Source of the DNA: Mimachlamys varia | Taxonomy: Eukaryota; Mollusca; Bivalvia; Pectinida; Pectinidae | DNA: 64,000 bases | NCBI GenBank assembly: GCA_947623455.1 | Contig: OX392542.1 | Coordinates: 9,803,625 to 9,867,624, forward strand | Direction: 5' to 3' | Part shown: in pieces, positions 63,951 to 64,000 of the stretch | How positions within the stretch are numbered: the first letter of the stretch is position 1 | How the letters are laid out: every line of letters starts with the position of its first letter | Notes under the pieces: generated by a model | Database searches by the model: none | What the model was told of the DNA's origin: nothing | Seen by the model: the letters and a program-made list of their open reading frames with translations, nothing else | Position numbers and translations under genes: made by a program

Positions 63951-64000
63951 CTGAAAGTAGCATAAATATGATATCATTATTTATTGCATGATTACTGTGT

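Noticed and set aside
63649..63963. Start codon at the upstream Met as N-terminus of the gene
   Set aside because: The A exon enters through a good AG acceptor in phase 1 with the standard leading Cys, so the gene continues beyond the window.

Overview
The window is eukaryotic genomic DNA, most likely from a marine bivalve mollusc. It is AT-rich and intron-dense. It carries tRNA-derived SINEs with the RNA-side 3' end TTAATAGGACG, MITEs, and two non-autonomous elements with tandem core repeats and an ACGG microsatellite tail, a design I know from bivalve genomes. The taxon is inferred from these repeats; no rRNA, mitochondrial gene or known marker gene is present.

Nearly the whole window is one giant gene on the minus strand, read from 63950 down to 1 and continuing past both ends. 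I placed 76 coding exons by hand. They form 21 complete copies and one partial copy of a module of about 195-200 residues (module 1 at the 5' end near 63.9 kb, module 22 cut at position 1). Each module has four blocks. Block A (about 70 residues) has a leading Cys, then a C...C..CC cluster and a (L)DxCN..(G)IE motif. Block B is a 14-residue link ending like YLxGVxxI. Block C (about 55 residues) reads YxIxDLxxEkkFxxxLxMSICFE...C...PKPxCDW..GFxIPG. Block D (about 58 residues) reads DFSLxxWxxxxG...LxxLGIxxYLxxPCxR...NGWxxG and looks helical. Intron phases are 1 (D to A), 1 (A to B), 2 (B to C) and 1 (C to D), so the module is a symmetric 1-1 unit. Every complete module sums to a multiple of three (570-714 nt; 12,630 nt, 4,210 residues in all) with no in-frame stop. 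I do not recognise the family. Ten regularly placed cysteines per module and recurrent N-x-S sequons suggest a secreted or cell-surface protein. The signal peptide, any membrane anchor, promoter and poly(A) site lie outside the window.

Layout by module from the 5' end: modules 1-3 (63.95-51.85 kb) are the most divergent, with split D blocks in 1 and 2, a B+C fusion and a SAP-like segment in module 1. Modules 4-11 (51.5-26.2 kb) mostly have a separate 43-nt B microexon; module 7 is fused A+B. Modules 12-20 (25.5-4.1 kb) all have A and B in one exon. Module 21 (3.5-0.46 kb) is split again.

The introns hold many tandem arrays and dispersed elements. The most unusual feature is that at least ten arrays are built from the edge of an adjacent exon plus its splice site, so that true donors or acceptors have been multiplied (about 12.3, 15.2, 18.7, 19.1-19.6, 25.6, 34.8-35.2, 35.8-36.5, 53.5-54.4, 61.1 and 63.0 kb). 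A second observation is that cysteines A1 and A3 are lost together in modules 2 and 15 only, which predicts a disulfide between them.
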